A stretch of 7,948 nt of DNA from Pseudomonadota bacterium (GTDB lineage Bacteria > Pseudomonadota > Alphaproteobacteria > Rhizobiales > Tepidamorphaceae). Location: assembly GCA_023435545.1 (NCBI GenBank), contig JAEYRQ010000360.1, forward strand, positions 1-7,948. Reading direction: 5' to 3'. The notes under the pieces are model-generated. The model was not told where the DNA came from. It made no database searches and saw only the letters and a list, made by a program, of their open reading frames with translations. This document shows positions 6,203 through 7,948 of this stretch, one piece after another. The position numbers and the translations under genes were made by a program. The stretch's first letter is position 1. The number at the start of each line of letters is the position of its first letter.

Positions 6203-6387
6203 ACAACCGCATCCGCGAGCTTCGCGCCGCGCAAGGCTGGTCGCAGGCCGATCTCGCCGCCCGCCTCGAGGTCTCGCGCCAGACCGTCAACGCGCTCGAA
6301 CGCGGCCGCTACGACCCCAGCCTGCCGCTCGCCTTCAGGATCGCCCGGCTGTTCGGGGTGAAGATCGAGGAGGTGTTCTGGGAATAG
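6199..6387 (+). CDS. Small XRE-family helix-turn-helix regulator
   Basis: A 62-residue protein that is almost entirely one Cro/C1-type helix-turn-helix domain. It starts MNNRIRELRAAQGWSQADLA (1-20), has the recognition helix SRQTVNALERGRYDPSLPLA at 26-45, and ends FGVKIEEVFWE. There is no effector or oligomerisation domain, as in the short regulators that act with a membrane or toxin-like partner. The start is the ATG overlapping the stop of the upstream membrane protein gene; no separate promoter is visible, so expression follows the upstream gene. It is the likely binder of the duplicated TGTAAA-type sites at 5727-5794. It is convergent with the HEPN gene, separated by 74 bp. Confidence 0.92.
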   Translation: MNNRIRELRAAQGWSQADLAARLEVSRQTVNALERGRYDPSLPLAFRIARLFGVKIEEVFWE

Positions 6388-6402
6388 GTGAACCGGAAGG
6401 AA

Positions 6403-6458
6403 GGGCGGAGCCGGGTGGTGGGGGCGGCCGGCGACGGCGGGGTATGGGTGAAGTGGGG
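6403..6458 (+). other. G-tract-rich spacer between convergent genes
   Basis: The gap between the XRE and HEPN genes has six runs of three or more G on the plus strand (6403-6405, 6413-6415, 6420-6424, 6439-6442, 6446-6448, 6455-6458). One gap between runs is 14 bases, so it is not a canonical quadruplex motif, but a quadruplex with one long loop is possible. No hairpin terminator was found here for either gene. Confidence 0.3.
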
Positions 6459-6461
6459 AAA

Positions 6462-7799
6462 CTACGATTCCTCCGACGGTGCCGCGAACTCCCAGCGCAG
6501 GCCGTGGCTCGCATCCCGGAGACTCTGCTCGAAAGCTTCCTGGCGCATGGAAAGATCGCACCTGTGTAGGACGAGCCAGAATACCGTCTCCACGTAGGTC
6601 TGCAGAGCGTTTACGTCCTGCCAAAGCACCTCTCGCCGCCCGCCATGCACAACTGACGAGCGCAGTGCGTAGAGATTCCTAATTTGATTGTATACAACAA
6701 TGCGCGATTTTACCTCTTGCACATATATAATAGACGCATATCGGCTTATAGTCTGAGTCACCGGATCATTCACATTGCTCGAGGTTAGCAGCGACTCAAG
6801 TGCAGTAAAAAAATATAGCAGCCTCTCGGACCTATCTGCCGATTGTCGCCCCCGACTCATCCAACCCAAGCCTTGTGCGACACGCTGCGCAAGCGAATGG
6901 TCAGGAGGATCAAAGATAATATCTCCCTTGGATTGATTTTCCGCATCGTTCATTGCTGTAGCAACATCAGCATCGACTTCATACCAACCCGGTAGTGTCC
7001 AGCCCGTTACGTGTACAGCCTCTCCATCGAGAGTGATCTGAGGCAGTGCAAATTCCGTGGGATGAATCGGGTGAAATTCCAGTTCGCCAATCCGCGGAAA
7101 GTGAGATTTCCACCCCCGATAGACGAGCCGCATCAGGCTCACAGCCACGTCGACCAGCCATTTGGCCTCTTCCGGCACGTTCGCTTTTGCAGCCGGCACT
7201 TCAACGACCCACACACTGCCTGGCATATTTAGCTCGGCCGTTCCATCCTCATTAAATGAGTGCCCTAGTGAATTCTCAACAGTAAGAATGACCTTATCTT
7301 GACTAGATAAGAACGTGTTGTCTTTGGCAATCACTGTTCTCATTGACTGAACTCGGCCCAGTCTGATGATTCGATCATCAGAATGCCTAACAACAAAATT
7401 GGGGGATAAATACTTATATTCCTTACCCGCCTGAGACAAAACTTTGTCGACGAGCTCCTTTGCAGCATTCTCTATTGAATAGACCACTCCTTTCGCTTCG
7501 CCGTTTCGCTTCACGTACTCCTGACCCGCCATCTTGCACATATTCATAATCGTCTTCTCGTGCGCAATTCTCGCTTTCAGCATTCTTGAAGCGAGCACCG
7601 TGAACTTTCGGCGTGCGTTAAGAAATTCATCGGTAAAGCGTGCTGCATAGGGGAAGAAATAGACCATCCCGTTTCCGCCCCAATCATGTGGGTTGGGATC
7701 ACCTTTTAGAATGACGCCCTTCTCAAATTCCTCAATGACATCCCGCGCGTACGTCAACAGTTCACGCTTCTGATTCCTGTCGAACGGCTTTCGGGACAT
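6462..7799 (-). CDS. HEPN (Apea-like) domain protein, putative ribonuclease
   Basis: A protein of 445 residues from the ATG at 7799. The C-terminal part matches the Apea-like HEPN group: a helix with GLGWMSRGRQSADRSERLLY (310-329), then FFTALESLLTS (330-340), and the catalytic-type motif R380-S-S-V-V-H385 in YALRSSVVHGG (377-387), which fits the HEPN R-X4-6-H rule. Proteins of this group cut RNA in abortive-infection and related conflict systems. Residues 1-270 have no domain I can name: a helical start, then a beta-rich stretch at about 130-270. The frame stays open to 7940, but codons beyond about 7870 come from the REP element, so that extension is not believed; a GTG at 7841 is a possible alternative start. 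No strong ribosome binding site precedes either. Base composition is far more AT-rich than the neighbours (25 of 60 G+C at 6721-6780), suggesting horizontal transfer. No partner gene is in view. Confidence 0.72.
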   Translation of the reverse strand: MSRKPFDRNQKRELLTYARDVIEEFEKGVILKGDPNPHDWGGNGMVYFFPYAARFTDEFLNARRKFTVLASRMLKARIAHEKTIMNMCKMAGQEYVKRNGEAKGVVYSIENAAKELVDKVLSQAGKEYKYLSPNFVVRHSDDRIIRLGRVQSMRTVIAKDNTFLSSQDKVILTVENSLGHSFNEDGTAELNMPGSVWVVEVPAAKANVPEEAKWLVDVAVSLMRLVYRGWKSHFPRIGELEFHPIHPTEFALPQITLDGEAVHVTGWTLPGWYEVDADVATAMNDAENQSKGDIIFDPPDHSLAQRVAQGLGWMSRGRQSADRSERLLYFFTALESLLTSSNVNDPVTQTISRYASIIYVQEVKSRIVVYNQIRNLYALRSSVVHGGRREVLWQDVNALQTYVETVFWLVLHRCDLSMRQEAFEQSLRDASHGLRWEFAAPSEES

Positions 7800-7873
7800 G
7801 TCATGCGCGGCCCTGATAAAAATCTCGGCGCACTCTATCACGACTGGAAGAGCGCTAACCTCCCACCCACCCA

Positions 7874-7945
7874 CGTCATGCCCGGGCTTGACCCGGGCAT
7901 CTCCTGCACCGCCGCGAGATTGCCGGGTCAAGCCCGGCAATGACG
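7874..7945. repeat. Paired REP/BIME-like palindromic element
   Basis: Two perfect hairpins stand head to head. The first has 9-bp arms ATGCCCGGG (7878-7886) and CCCGGGCAT (7892-7900) with loop CTTGA. The second has 9-bp arms ATTGCCGGG (7919-7927) and CCCGGCAAT (7933-7941) with loop TCAAG. The outer bases CGTC and GACG complete a larger inverted repeat, with 18 bases between the hairpins. Sequences of this type (GTCATTGCCGGGCTTGACCCGG-like) recur in many alphaproteobacterial genomes as dispersed intergenic REP elements. It lies about 75 bp upstream of the HEPN ATG and may continue past the window edge. Confidence 0.85.
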
Positions 7946-7948
7946 TCG

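Noticed and set aside
7800..7940. N-terminal extension of the HEPN protein up to an ATG at 7940
   Set aside because: Its first residues are a translation of the REP palindromes and share nothing with the rest of the protein; the ATG at 7799 is a simpler start.

Overview
The window reads as a chromosomal segment of a high-GC proteobacterium. It is most likely alphaproteobacterial, judging from the GC-rich codon use, the mix of LysR, AraC and XRE regulators with a PQQ-type sugar dehydrogenase, and a paired GTCAT(T)GCCGGG-type REP element at the right end. The genus cannot be fixed from the sequence alone. There are no RNA genes, CRISPR arrays, transposases or phage genes.

Layout, left to right. 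(1) 9-1348: a LysR-type regulator (minus) is divergent from a small tautomerase-superfamily enzyme (plus), with a T-N11-A dyad between them that fits a LysR operator. (2) 1353-2769: an AraC-type regulator with an N-terminal cupin domain (minus) ends 4 bp from the tautomerase stop and is divergent from a DUF4242 ferredoxin-like small protein (plus). (3) 2770-3053: a gap holding a possible 45-residue peptide ORF, a G/C-rich hairpin and a 12-bp perfect palindrome. (4) 3054-4193: a class I SAM methyltransferase with an extra N-terminal beta-rich region and a TTG start. (5) 4236-5642: an exported glucose/sorbosone-dehydrogenase-type beta-propeller enzyme (minus). (6) 5643-6387: a divergent promoter region with two copies of a 21-bp operator-like repeat, followed by a translationally coupled pair, a four-helix membrane protein and a 62-residue XRE regulator. 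(7) 6462-7799: a HEPN (Apea-like) putative ribonuclease on the minus strand, much AT-richer than everything else. (8) 7874-7945: the REP/BIME-like element just upstream of that gene.

The first six kb look like ordinary accessory metabolism under local regulators. Each regulator sits beside its probable target, and each divergent gap carries its own candidate operator. The membrane protein/XRE pair looks like a self-regulated module. The HEPN gene is the clearest sign of horizontal acquisition and the best candidate for a conflict or anti-phage function, but it runs close to the window edge and its partners, if any, are out of view. The possible peptide ORF upstream of the methyltransferase is the most speculative item and could be a chance reading frame.
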